Positions 25,101 through 36,065 of a stretch of 64,000 bases of DNA are shown here, piece by piece (position 1 is the stretch's first letter; each line of letters starts with the position of its first letter). The notes below the pieces were generated by a model. It ran no database searches, was not told the origin of the DNA, and worked only from the letters and a program-made list of their open reading frames with translations. The translations under genes and the position numbers were made by a program. The stretch comes from Brachionus koreanus. Taxonomy: Eukaryota > Rotifera > Eurotatoria > Ploima > Brachionidae. The stretch covers positions 2,597,146 to 2,661,145 of the forward strand of contig PJRA01000313.1 in assembly GCA_016987375.1 (NCBI GenBank). The letters run 5' to 3'.

Positions 25101-27373
25101 GGCCCATTCAAACAATTAATAGAAAAATTGAAATTCCATACTTTAATCTAGTAGTCTTGTTTTTAATTAATTATTTGTAAAATAAAGATTCATTTGTTAT
25201 ATTCTTCAAATAAGTAAAAATTTTGATTGAATTTCATTGAAGATTTTTAAATTTTTGTAAAATTTCACAACTGTATTTTTAAACGGTTGAAAAAGGATTC
25301 AATTTAATTTCATACATTGAAATTTAATTGCGCATTTAAAAATTTTCTAATTCAAATCAAATTTGAAAAGAGAAATTTGATCAAAATTTTTACTTTGCCG
25401 AAAAAGCTATCTAATCTGTTTTTATTTTTTTTTTCAATTAAGTTGTTTTATTAAAAATAAAACAAAACAAAAGTATTAAGTTATTATGACACCAAAAAAA
25501 GTGAAACAAAGATATAGCATCTTTCGTTCTAAAACCATTCATTTAAATAAATAATTTTAGCTAAATATAAACTTTGGTATTTGAATATTCATTTATTTTT
25601 ATTTTGAATTTTTTTACTTATAAACGCCTCGGGCGTAAAGTTGTCATAAAATTATTCATTTGAGTTATTTGACCCGATTAAAAATCTTTTAAGTTAAAGT
25701 CATTAATCAATTTATAAAAGATAATCAATGTTTATAATCAAGCAAATATTTTAAGAGATAACAATCGAAATTAGCCAGTTCTTAAAGAATATGAAATGAA
25801 AAACTCAAATACTTATTGTTTATTTAAATGAAAAAAAAGAGCTCTCAAGTAAAAGGAAATTTTTTGAGTGCAATAATCAGCTCAGAATTTAAAAGGCTTA
25901 TTTAATTATGTTTTCGTGACTGGTTCAAATTGTAGAAAAAAAAACCTAGACTTAATTCTAGATTGTGTTAGAATATCACTTTTCGGATTAAAACAATCAA
26001 ATATTTAAAACTCTGAAATAAATTTTAAAATTCTCTTCTCTCAAAACTGTTAGTAGTCTTAAAGGAAATTTGATCGATATTTTTTAAGTTCATGAGAATT
26101 GTATTAGTTTTTATATATATTTATGCATTTTTAAAATTTTATGTGATTTTTCTTGTAAAAAAGGTAGGAATTAATCATCTTTATTCTTTATTTTTATTAA
26201 ACATTTAAAATTAAGTGATAAAAAGTTAAAAAAATAAAAGTAAATCCATAAATAATTTTAAGTATAATTTTGTCACTTAAAAAATTCAGTTTCACAACTT
26301 TTTATAGATTAAATTTATAAAAATATGAGCAAAAACCAAACAAAAAAATAATTTTTATCATTGACCAAAATATATCATTGTTAAAATTATTTTTTTTCTT
26401 ATTTAATAAAAGGAATAAAGTTTCGTTTTGAATTTTTTTTTCAAAATTTTAAAAGCTTTATACTTTAAACGATAAAATGATGTTCTCAAAAGATCTTTAA
26501 AGTATTTTTTTTCCATTTTTGCTAAAGAATCTAAAGAGTTTTTGATTTTTGAACCAAGTAAGAAAAATTAGTAATAAAAATTTGTGTCTAATGGTACAAA
26601 TTTAATTGTGGGTTATTCTAAGCGATTCATTCATGAATAAGAACTAAATTTAAGAGTGCTTAAAAGAGCCAAGATGAACAAAGTAGAAATTCAATTAAAC
26701 TTAGGCTCTTAAAGACACATGGCCTATTAAAAGTTTTTTCAAAGTTATTTCAAGGCACTCTACTAGAAGTAATTGCTTTTGATCAGAAAGAATCAATATC
26801 TAAAAAATTATTTGCCAACTATTAATGATAAAAAATAAATAATTTCGATTAAAATAAACAAATCATAGACACATGCATCATTAAATTTATTTTAAAATGA
26901 TTAATTGTTTTTTTTTTCAGTTTGGTACAGATGATTAAAAAAGCGAGGTTTATAGTTCGTAACAAAGCCAGTTGCATAGCCCACGCAAATTAAATTTTAT
27001 AAAAATTAAAGCTTTTCCTTAAAAATTATTTATCCCATTCCAAAAATAACTAAGATTAGTGAAGCAAATAGAGCCATTTGGCGGAATATTCGCTATAATT
27101 AAGTCGGCTTCAAACACGTCTTTTTCAAAATAATTTAATTTTATTTTTTGTTCAAAGAAATTTTAATAATAGATGCGAATATACTCAGTTCGTACAAGTA
27201 ATTTCGAGCAATACGCCTAGGCAAGTCGAATAACTTGATTAAAATGAAGTCTTTCATTAACTTTTAACAAGAAAACAATTTCAAGTATCTATTAAAACGT
27301 TGAAAAGAAAGCAAACAAATTGTTTAAGTTTTTCATTTAAAAAAAAAAAGAAGAAAATTAGAATTAAATCAAA
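22115..27373. other. Gene desert upstream of the LDLa membrane protein
   Basis: About 5.3 kb of AT-rich sequence with no credible coding exon on either strand. Small palindromes, such as ACGCC-TCG-GGCGT near 25624, and homopolymer tracts are present. The last 450 bases (26.9-27.3 kb) are slightly less AT-rich and are the likeliest promoter-proximal region. Nothing else is supportable. Confidence 0.5.
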
Positions 27374-28786
27374 ATGCACAGAAATATTTACGCTGGCCTA
27401 GTTGTTGTGCCACTATTGCTAGCTTTTTGTCTTCTTCTATTTTCTGTTCAAACTGAGTATTGGACCTATTTGGACTACTCTAAAATCAAGCCTATAAAAC
27501 AATTCGATTCAGACAAATACCAGGTCAAAAAAGTCAAATTTGAGTTTCCGAAATACACAAGTTTGTTCGGAGAATGCGACGAATTCAAATCAATTGACAT
27601 TTTGCTACCCAAACAAAATTTTATCAAATCACCAGGACTGGACTACACGTCATCTATTGAAATCAGTGAAGAACAGTATCCAATTGGGGTGAATGACGAT
27701 CACAGAAAAGGTTGCATATCACAAAAAGAGTGCTTCGAAGCCAATGAATTGGAGCCGTTTTCGTGCTTCTGTTGCGGTAGAGAGAACCAAACACTAGACA
27801 CATGCTGCTTTATGAAGTCGAATTTGTGTGATGGTGTGCCCAACTGCATAGATAAATCAGACGAGTTCAAAAATTGTCCCATTCGCAAGCTCTACTATGC
27901 AAATAGATATATAGACAATAAACACAGATGCCTAAGACATCAATACAATTTGCTTACATTTATTGGTAAAGTAATTGGCAGAAATTTTACTGATCAAAAT
28001 GATTCAAATAGCGAGTTTTGTTTAAACAATTTACTTAAATCAAATAGTTACACAGTTAAAATATTTGTTTTAAGAGTTTTAATTCTTCTAGCAGTTTCTA
28101 TATGCGCTTTATTTACTCTACTTTGTTTTATGTCAATTACATTTGTGTCATGCTGTCACGATTTGGCGCACAAGTCCGCATCGAACGGCCACTTAGCGAG
28201 TGAAGAAGACTTCGAAATATCACCAGTCAGAGGGTCAACAAAATGCTGCAAATGCAATTGTCTCCTCTGTCCTTTTCTTTTTCATTCAGTATTTTCATTT
28301 CTAGCTTTGATGTCATGTTTGACCGCTTTGTGCATTTACCTTTTCTCTCTATGCTATATTCAAAATGTTTATTTGGTCTACGACCCTGAATTCATACCTG
28401 AACACATATCTCAAGCGTATCAATATAACTCATGGCTGTTCGATATTCAGCGTATGGGCGTTTCGTTTTATACATTTTTGACATCATTCTTCCTCTATTT
28501 GTTTGTGTTTATAACTTCCATTTGCATATCTGGCCGCATTCAACTATCTCCTGAGTGGAAAAATCGGCACATTAACAGCTATGAAGTGCTGCAAATGCAC
28601 GATATTATTTTGAATGGCAAAAAAAAAAGCAAAGAAAACAAGATAAATGAAAAGGAGGCAAAAAAAATTGGAAAAAAATACAGAAAAAAAGAAAAAAGTG
28701 ACGATGGATTTTCGTTTAGTGAAGAATCAAATGCTCTCAACATGCCTAAAACGCGTCTGGCTGCCATGGATGATTCGTATGAATAA
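27374..28786 (+). CDS. Four-helix membrane protein with an extracellular LDL-receptor class A module
   Basis: 470 residues in one exon. The first membrane helix or signal anchor is at about residues 5-27, followed by a long extracellular loop. An LDLa module covers about residues 113-168, with six module cysteines plus an extra CC pair, and ends with the calcium-site pattern CDGVPNCIDKSDE. Further helices lie at about 226-258, 299-331 and 361-388. The C-terminal tail is very Lys-rich (about 400-450). The topology, a helix then a large first extracellular loop then three helices, resembles the PMP22/claudin/stargazin superfamily with LDLa inserted in loop 1. I do not recognise a named ortholog, and the claudin W-GLW-C-C signature is not evident. 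The ATG at 27374 is preceded by AAATCAAA and leads straight into the first helix. It is intronless and converges on ZMAT5 with about 170 bases between stop codons. Confidence 0.85.
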   Translation: MHRNIYAGLVVVPLLLAFCLLLFSVQTEYWTYLDYSKIKPIKQFDSDKYQVKKVKFEFPKYTSLFGECDEFKSIDILLPKQNFIKSPGLDYTSSIEISEEQYPIGVNDDHRKGCISQKECFEANELEPFSCFCCGRENQTLDTCCFMKSNLCDGVPNCIDKSDEFKNCPIRKLYYANRYIDNKHRCLRHQYNLLTFIGKVIGRNFTDQNDSNSEFCLNNLLKSNSYTVKIFVLRVLILLAVSICALFTLLCFMSITFVSCCHDLAHKSASNGHLASEEDFEISPVRGSTKCCKCNCLLCPFLFHSVFSFLALMSCLTALCIYLFSLCYIQNVYLVYDPEFIPEHISQAYQYNSWLFDIQRMGVSFYTFLTSFFLYLFVFITSICISGRIQLSPEWKNRHINSYEVLQMHDIILNGKKKSKENKINEKEAKKIGKKYRKKEKSDDGFSFSEESNALNMPKTRLAAMDDSYE

Positions 28787-28959
28787 ATTCTGCACTTTTT
28801 TTTTTGTTGTTTGTTTTGTGTTGTGAGATTTTTTTTTTATATTTGTAAAAATTAGATAATAAAAATAAAAAAAATTTTTTTATTTTTTTTGTTGAAAATA
28901 TATTGACTCTTTTAAACAAAAATAAATTGAACAAGTTTTTTAAAAAAATATTTTTTGTA

Positions 28960-29605
28960 TTAATTGGGATCACTTGCCCATGAGTTTGGTTCATAGTTGA
29001 TAAAATCTTTAAAATTTGGAGGTTCTAGTGATGGTGGAAGAAAAGGTAAGTTGAGGATTTTTAGTTTTTTTGGTATGAAATATTTTGGTAAATAATTCTC
29101 AATTGCTAACAGCTCTTTGTTATTTAAACATTCACTTAAATATTTCTCACACATAATTTTCATTTTTTTCGGTGTTGAATTCTTTCTCTTCTCTTGCTCA
29201 AGCTTTACTTTTTTATGACATTCTAAAGAATCACTTAAAAAATTAATTTTTAGCAGTAATAAAGAAAATTTACCTAGTCTATATAAATCTTCTAAATATT
29301 GCTTTTGCTCTTGTGTTCTGTGCGAACTGCGACAAAGCTCTCCAAAATTGCAGTAACCATGACTAAAAAATTTAACACAAGGATTCTTTTCTCTCTCCTC
29401 TTCCAGAATTGTTTCCAAGTCTAAAAAATTTTTCATAAATTAAGCATTTTTAAATAAAAATTTATTTATTTTGATAACTTTTATATTTTGAATAATATGA
29501 ATTTCGTATTGCCTGATGTTGAGAGCCTTCATTGTGTTTTTTGACTGCATGAATGTTATTTGGAATAGACTTGTCACAAAAGTCACAATAATATCTTTTA
29601 CCCAT
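28960..29605 (-). CDS. ZMAT5: ZMAT5, U11/U12 snRNP 20 kDa zinc-finger protein
   Basis: Exons on the minus strand: 29605-29479, 29420-29274, 29222-28960. The N terminus MGKRYYCDFCDKSI carries a U1-type C2H2 finger (CDFC, then H26 and H32 in KKHNEGSQH). Exon 2 has a CCCH finger with C-x8-C-x5-C-x3-H spacing (CVKFFSHGYC, NFGELC, RSSH). The C terminus keeps the LPPSLEPP motif seen in human ZMAT5. The protein belongs to the U11/U12 di-snRNP of the minor spliceosome, so this genome probably retains U12-type introns. The second intron (29273-29223, 51 bases) is a multiple of three with no stop, so retention would stay in frame; I treat it as an intron because its ends are GTAAAT and CTTTAG and the resulting insertion would be out of family. 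Confidence 0.92.
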
Positions 29606-29618
29606 CTAAAAATTTTGA
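29606..29618. promoter_or_regulatory. 13-base gap between divergent start codons of ZMAT5 and DALRD3
   Basis: The ZMAT5 ATG (minus, 29605) and the most upstream in-frame DALRD3 ATG (plus, 29619) are head to head. If both are used, the 5' leaders and promoters must overlap coding sequence of the partner. If DALRD3 instead starts at 29706, the gap is 100 bases. Either way this is a bidirectional promoter region. No TATA box is visible. Confidence 0.5.
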
Positions 29619-31284
29619 ATGCTTTTTAATTTAACCCAACTTAAAGTTAATAATGCTTATTTTAAGAAAGTACAAAAAAAATTTTCAACCAAAATTAAAA
29701 AAAAAATGAATTATTCGAAAGAAGACGAATTCAATGCTAAATTTAGACAACTGTTAGACTGTTTCGTTTTTGCTGAAAACAGCCCAAAACCTTCATATAA
29801 GCCAAAATATGAAAATTTAGACTCTTCACCTTCAAACAATATTTTTGTGGCTATAGACGGTCGATATCGAGATCTTTGTTCTTTGACCAATTTGAGACTC
29901 GTCATTCTAGGAAATTTTATTTCCAATTTTCTTGGAATAGAGTAAATCAAATTTATCTAGATAAATTTAAAAATTTAACTTATTAAAATTATTATTTTTA
30001 AGACTTAATTTTCATGTCTGTTCTGAAAAAACAAATGACTTGAATAGATTGAAGGAAATTTATGAGGTGATTAATGTCAAAGAAAATTTTGAAGTTCACA
30101 CTCAACATGTTGACATGGAAGAAATAGCCAAAAGTTTCGTCCAAAATATTGATGAAAAATTTAAAACAATAGACAGAGAAAACGATGTTATTGTTAATTA
30201 TTCAAAAATTAAATATGAATTTAAACTTGAAAAATATGATCAGAATCTCAAAAATAAATATAGTAATATTATAGTCATAAAATTAATTTTAAATTAGGAT
30301 TTTTATTTAATTTTAGTCGATGTCCTCTCATTTACAGCAAAGCTATATGAAAATTTTTTAGACCAAAATTTGCCAATTTGTGATCAAATTATAACTCTGT
30401 GTCTAAATTCTGAACTATTTCAAGCTCAAAAAATTGATCTCTTGTTAAGATCTTTTACTGACACTGACAATAAACATAAAACATATAAGCATAAATTTAT
30501 TTGCACTGGAATTGTTAAAATAGATGAAAATGAACCCCAGTTTTCTGAGCTAAAGGATGATTTTTTGAAGCACTATGAATGCAGGCGCAAATTTTTTAAG
30601 CATTCAGCTGAACAGCGTCAAATGATGTCTGAAAGTATATGCGAAGCAAATATTCAAAATTTAGCTCTTTTTTCAATTGTATTCGATTTGTTTAATTCAA
30701 ATCACCAAAATGACATAAGAAAGTTTAAATGCATCGATTTTGAAAAGATTACGATTGATGATGGTCATAAGATAGGCGAAAAGTCCTCCTTTATTCTTTA
30801 TAATTGTGCTCGTATATCAGCCATTCTAGATAAATTTTATTCCTATGTAGATCAGGGAATTTTTGAAAAATTGAAAAATGCTAATGATTTAGATTTTTAT
30901 GCCTTGCTTAAAACAGAATACGAAAGAAAAATCTGCTTTAATTTTCTATTTAAATGTGAATCAATATTTGATGAAATCTATTATTCATTAATAAGCAATG
31001 AAAAAAATGCTCTTCAAATCAGAATAAATATTTCAAAGCTTCTTGTTTTTGTAAATGATTTGATGAATTCCTTTTCAAAATATTATAGCAAAGTACACAT
31101 AATCGAAGTAAAGTTTATTCAAAAAATTAATATTTTAAAGTTTTAAAAATTAAATTTTAAGGATCCTAAATTCAAGCATCTTCATGATACAATGCAAGCC
31201 AGAATATATTTACTAAGACTTATTTTGAACTTAATCTATAAAATTCTACTAATGTTCAATATTCATCCATTAAGGAGAATCTGA
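29619..31284 (+). CDS. DALRD3: DALRD3, DALR anticodon-binding domain protein
   Basis: Exons: 29619-29941, 30003-30262, 30317-31107, 31162-31284 (498 codons). The frame is kept through three introns of 61, 54 and 54 bases. The C-terminal third carries the DALR (ArgRS-type anticodon-binding) domain, with FILYNCARISAIL, a central FNFLF stretch, and KYYSKVHII followed by DPK in the next exon. The middle matches the family segment VLSFTAKLYENF...FQAQKIDLL...HKFICTGIVKI. In human cells DALRD3 recognises particular arginine tRNAs and directs the METTL2 methyltransferase to make m3C at position 32; the same role is inferred. The N terminus is uncertain because a second in-frame ATG at 29706 would remove 29 basic residues. 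The second junction (30262/30317) is chosen because other donors leave a stop codon. Confidence 0.9.
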
Positions 31285-32154
31285 AAATAAAACTTTAAAT
31301 TATTTAATAATTTTTTAATTAGATTCTTTGAAGTATTTTGAATGTTTCATAAATTGAAACGGTCTCAGTTGATAAAAATTAGATATTTTCATATTTGCTG
31401 TTTAACAGTTAATTTTTTATAAAATTATTACATCGACTTTTAGATCGATGGATAAGCATATTAATTAAAAAAAAGGAAATAATCAAAAGGATTATGAAAA
31501 ATATGGAAAGACTTAATTTTATATCATCAAATTTTCTGTTAAAAATTGAGGAAAGGTCTGTCTCCTTAACAAAAAACTTAATTACATCCTCTTATAAACA
31601 TGAAATTTCATTTTTAATGAAGATTAGAAATTAGATTTATCTGAAAAAATAATTTCTGGAATAAATTATATTAATAAATTTAGAGTTGATTTAAGATATT
31701 ATACTGTTTATCGACTGAATTTTTTTTAATTTGAATTAAAGATATGAATTTTAATCGAATAAAAAAGAATTTAAAAAATTTAAATCAAAACTTAAATTCA
31801 GAAAAAAAATTACCATCAAATCTCAAATATATTTGAAAAAAAATTTATAATTTAATATTTAGAATTATTCTGAAGCAGAGAGTGATTAAGATGATAATGA
31901 AGTTTATTGAAACTCCTTGGATATGAAGCATTTGAAAAGCAAAATAACGGATCTAAATAAGATTGAAGATTAGGTTTTAAACAACCGATCGATCTGAAAC
32001 AGGCTACGTTAAATTTTAAAAATTCAAAACTTATTTGATTTATCTAATTTTTCAGGATAATTTTTTATAATAAAAAAAAGATTCAATTTTGTAAAACTTC
32101 GTTGATAACTCCGAATTATTCATTCTTTGTTTTAGGGTGAAAAATCTTGTAATT
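31285..32154. other. Intergenic, no gene seen
   Basis: AT-rich sequence after DALRD3. No exon-like frame was found on either strand. Confidence 0.5.
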
Positions 32155-32376
32155 AGTTTTTTAAGTGCAAAAAAACATACTTAGTTGCACCAAAAGAAAA
32201 AGTTAGAAAGTTATGTGCAAAATGCACTAAAGTCAAATCTGTCTAAGTTGAAAATATGCTAATAAGGCAGAGTTTTACCAGATTGTTGATAATAATGCAA
32301 CTTTTAATGTTGCATCATGTTGCATTTACAGAACTTTTTTTTGACTTTTAAAAGAAAACTTATAAGAATTTCTAAT
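32155..32376. repeat. Dispersed short repeat, copy 1
   Basis: It shares an ordered series of blocks with 57319-57483: AAGTGCAAAAA, TTAGTTGCACCAAAA, ATGTTGCATTT-type sequence, TGCATTTACAGAACTT, TTTGACTTTTAAAA and AAAACTTAT-AGAATTT. The outer motifs GT(TC)(TG)TAAGTGCA and TGCATTTACAGAAC are inverted repeats of each other, suggesting a non-autonomous element. Similarity continues about 40 bases past the right inverted repeat, so the true end is unclear. It directly abuts the retrotransposon 3' end. Confidence 0.6.
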
Positions 32377-34180
32377 ATTTATATTTATAAGAGCATAGGG
32401 TCATTACTTTTGATTTCCACTCAAGTCGATCTTTTGCCTTTACCCTTGCTTCTCCCATTTCGGCGAACTCTTTCATGATTGTTGACCTCCATGTTAGTGC
32501 TGGTCTTCCTACCTTACGTCACCCTTGTGGTGTCCATTGAAGGGCCTTTTTTGGTATTCTTTTNNNNNNNNNNNNNNNNNNNNNNNNNNNNNNNNNNNNN
32601 NNNNNNNNNNNNNNNNNNNNNNNNNNNNNNNNNNNNNNNNNNNNNNNNNNNNNNNNNNNNNNNNNNNNNNNNNNNNNNNNNNNNNNNNNNNNNNNNNNNN
32701 NNNNNNNNNNNNNNNNNNNNNNNNNNNNNNNNNNNNNNNNNNNNNNNNNNNNNNNNNNNNNNNNNNNNNNNNNNNNNNNNNNNNNNNNNNNNNNNNNNNN
32801 NNNNNNNNNNNNNNNNNNNNNNNNNNNNNNNNNNNNNNNNNNNNNNNNNNNNNNNNNNNNNNNNNNNNNNNNNNNNNNNNNNNNNNNNNNNNNNNNNNNN
32901 NNNNNNNNNNNNNNNNNNNNNNNNNNNNNNNNNNNNNNNNNNNNNNNNNNNNNNNNNNNNNNNNNNNNNNNNNNNNNNNNNNNNNNNNNNNNNNNNNNNN
33001 NNNNNNNNNNNNNNNNNNNNNNNNNNNNNNNNNNNNNNNNNNNNNNNNNNNNNNNNNNNNNNNNNNNNNNNNNNNNNNNNNNNNNNNNNNNNNNNNNNNN
33101 NNNNNNNNNNNNNNNNNNNNNNNNNNNNNNNNNNNNNNNNNNNNNNNNNNNNNNNNNNNNNNNNNNNNNNNNNNNNNNNNNNNNNNNNNNNNNNNNNNNN
33201 NNNNNNNNNNNNNNNNNNNNNNNNNNNNNNNNNNNNNNNNNNNNNNNNNNNNNNNNNNNNNNNNNNNNNNNNNNNNNNNNNNNNNNNNNNNNNNNNNNNN
33301 NNNNNNNNNNNNNNNNNNNNNNNNTCGATACTCTGCTCTATGATGTTCCTAAGTGCAAATATCTGGTCTATGCATCCTCTTCCTCGTCTAAATCCTGCTT
33401 GTTCTTCTCTGAGTGTAGCATCCAAAGAGTTTCTGATTCTTTCCAGAATTATGCTGCAGAACGCCTTGCTTGCTATTGGTAACAGTGTTATTCCTCTCCA
33501 ATTATCACAGATCATTTTGTTGCCTTTCTTTGGAAGTTTCACTATCAGTCCTTTTGACCAGTCCTCTGGTATAATTTCTTGTCGCCATATTCTGCTGAAG
33601 AGATCGTGTAGTACTCCTATTGTGATCCTACCATCAACTTTCAACATTTCTGCAGTTATCCCGTCAATACCGGGGGCTTTTCTATTTTTTATAGTCTTTA
33701 TAGCAGTTTCAATTTCTTTTTGGCATGGAACTTCAGTGTCAATATCGAGATCAGTGCTAGGTTCAGGTTGTAAATGTTCTTTGGGTTCTGGTCTATTTAG
33801 AACATCTTTGAAGTGCTCAAACCATCTTTGTCCTTGCTCTCTTTCAGTTGTTAAGACACGATCTTCTTTGTCTTTCACTAAATTTGTTCTTCTCTGTAAG
33901 GTACCACATATTGCATTAGTGATCTTGTGAAGCATATGTAGGTCTCCCTTTGAGCTGGCTTTTTCTGCTTCGCTGGCAACCTGGTTTATATAATTTCGTT
34001 TATCTCGTCTTGCTCCTTTTTTCACAAGCCTATTTTTTATGCTATATGATGCTTCTAATTTCTCCCGAATTCGGTCAGATTTTGCTTGAAGCATTTTTGA
34101 CTTAATTTCCGCTCTTTCAGCTATTAGGGCCCATGTCTCATCCGATATCCATCTTTTTCTTTTATGTTTTAGAAATCCTA
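32377..34180 (-). mobile_element. 5'-truncated non-LTR (LINE) retrotransposon
   Basis: Read on the minus strand from about 34175, the frame begins KHKRKRWISDETWALI and continues into a reverse-transcriptase N-terminal half with KAPGIDGITAEMLK, LPKKGNKMICDNWRGITLL and EEQAGFRRGRGCIDQIFALR, typical of LINE reverse transcriptases. The catalytic palm (F/YADD) falls in an unsequenced gap at 32564-33324. Beyond the gap the tail reads ALQWTPQG, stop, RKVGRPALTWRS, then DRLEWKSKVM, the usual LINE C-terminal end. A TGA interrupts the tail between PQG and RKVG, so the copy is probably dead. The endonuclease domain is missing, consistent with 5' truncation. A relative of the tail lies at 48757-49035. 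Base composition is much richer in GC than the neighbourhood. Confidence 0.9.
32564..33324. other. Assembly gap (761 N)
   Basis: A run of unknown bases inside the retrotransposon. Frames that appear to run through it on either strand are not evidence of coding. Confidence 1.
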
Positions 34181-35205
34181 ACCCTTATACTTTAATTCTA
34201 GAAAATTCAATGTTTCTAATGAGATACAGATGTCAGTGCTTTAAATAAGAATCGAAATACAATTCTTTAAAAAAAGAAATTTCATTATATTATTATTATT
34301 ACTATTATATGATTTTTTTTTGAAGGCTCAACAAAAATTTAGCATATTAAGTCTAAAAATAATTTACCCTTTAATAAATTCTAATACTTTCAGATCTAAA
34401 ATCCAAAGGATTCAATGATAAAATTTAAATGTTTTTTAAAATCACATATTTTGAAATGGAATAAAATCTTGTAAAATCTATATTTCTATTTTAAACAAGG
34501 GTGTGTAATTTTTTGTTATTGAAAAAAGTCTAAGATAAAAAAAATTTCACTTAATACTCACATTTTTTCCCTCTAAATTAACTATAAAAAAATTCTGATC
34601 AAATCTAATGGTTTTATTTTACCTAAAATAAATTTTTCAAAATCAAATTGTTTGATTCTTTAATTTACCAAAAGAAATATTTGATCTAAAATTCGTCGCT
34701 TTAAGTTTTTAAATTTCCGATACTATAAAAAATAAGAATAACTAAAAATAATTAAAGATTTTCAATTAACTTGGAAATAATTTTTTTATTTAAATTTAAT
34801 GAATGAAGTTACAAAAATTTCAAATTGTTTAATATTTTTATTAAATAATTTTTTTTCTTAATAACTAGAACTCTTTCAGCCAAAATATTTACACTAAAAA
34901 TGAAGAGCTCGAGAAGCCAGTAATCAAATTTACAATTAAAAAAATTATATTTTTTTGATTCAAATTGATCAAACTTAGTAAAAAATAACACAATATCAAT
35001 GTTTAATGATATCTAACTAAACAAAAAACACTACTAAATATTGTCTAATTAAATTATTTTTGGGCACACAAAATATCCGAACTGAAATTATGCTGAGTTG
35101 GTTAAAATATTGAATTATTTAATTCAAATATTTTTCTTTAATCCATTAGGCTAGAATTAATAAAAATTTCAAATCAATATAAATAAATTATTTTTAGAAT
35201 TCTAC
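34181..35205. other. Intergenic, no gene seen
   Basis: AT-rich DNA between the retrotransposon and the end of MAF1. It includes the MAF1 3' flank. No coding signal was found. Confidence 0.5.
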
Positions 35206-36065
35206 TCACTCAATCATTGGATTCAATGGGTTTGCAGATGTTTTGTTCGAGAAATCGTAGGTCCAAAATGGATTTCTGTTATCGTCTTCAAGATTTTCTT
35301 CATTCATCTCTTCATCTTCACCATAACTAGATTCTGCACTTTTGCTATTGCATCGGCAAGATACAAAAACAATTCTCTTCATTTTTTTATTATAAATGAA
35401 GTAATTAAAGAACCATAAGCATCCGTCTTCAGAACAGGGATCAGAAGTCAAATCTGGATTATAACTATAAAATTCACATTCAGCCAAATTTATTTCTCTA
35501 TCTATGGACTCCCACAACTGTGTTTTAAGACGATTGTAGGCCTCAAAAGTTCCTAAATAGCTTTCAACCGATTTTATAACAAAATCAAGAGATGGCTCTC
35601 GGCTAAATTCGGAGCTCAAAGTATTAGAAAAATCATAATCTGGCTGAAAAGATGCATTTAAAGTTGAGATCAAATAGAAAAGTGTTTTTCTGGAAATTAT
35701 GTCAATGGTGCCGCAGCTTTTACTAAAGTCTTCTTCTGTGAAAGATCTTGAATTTAAGTTATTCATCGTTGGAATCATGGTTGGAGAGACGCCAAGCTGC
35801 TGCAGAGTACCAGATCGACCCAGTAGCTGCAGGTCGTTTGGTGATGAACCCGGCAACTTTTCATCATGCATTTGTTTGTATAGTTTTTTACAATCTCCTG
35901 CCATTTTACACGAATAGCTTTCAATGCTAAAAAAGAAAACTTCAATTGCCAATTACAAAAATAGCCACAGTTTTGTTCATACCGACTGTTGATTTTACAA
36001 ACACCGGTTTCAACAGATAGAGCTGAGCTAAGTGCTTCAAATTGAGTATTCTCTAGCAATTTCAT
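35206..36065 (-). CDS. MAF1: MAF1, repressor of RNA polymerase III
   Basis: Two exons on the minus strand: 36065-35983 and 35926-35206, with a 56-base intron; 267 residues. The start [16 protein letters not shown] and the junction [14 protein letters not shown] match the MAF1 N terminus. The second conserved box [15 protein letters not shown]...DYDFS...EFSREPS and the third box [20 protein letters not shown]...[18 protein letters not shown] are all present. The linker between boxes A and B is Ser/Leu-rich and variable, as in other animals, and the C-terminal tail is acidic. MAF1 is a phosphorylation-controlled repressor that binds Pol III and blocks tRNA and 5S transcription under stress; the role is assumed from family identity. 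Confidence 0.96.

Noticed and set aside
25915..25940. GGTTCAAATTG word resembling a tRNA B box
   Set aside because: No A box at proper distance and no cloverleaf can be drawn. No tRNA was supported anywhere in the window.
32479..33930. Long plus-strand frames running through the N block
   Set aside because: They exist only because unknown bases do not create stops. The real coding strand is minus (reverse transcriptase).
35775..36065. 96-codon minus-strand frame starting at the MAF1 ATG
   Set aside because: It is MAF1 exon 1 read through the intron into the wrong frame. Splicing at 35982/35927 restores the MAF1 sequence.
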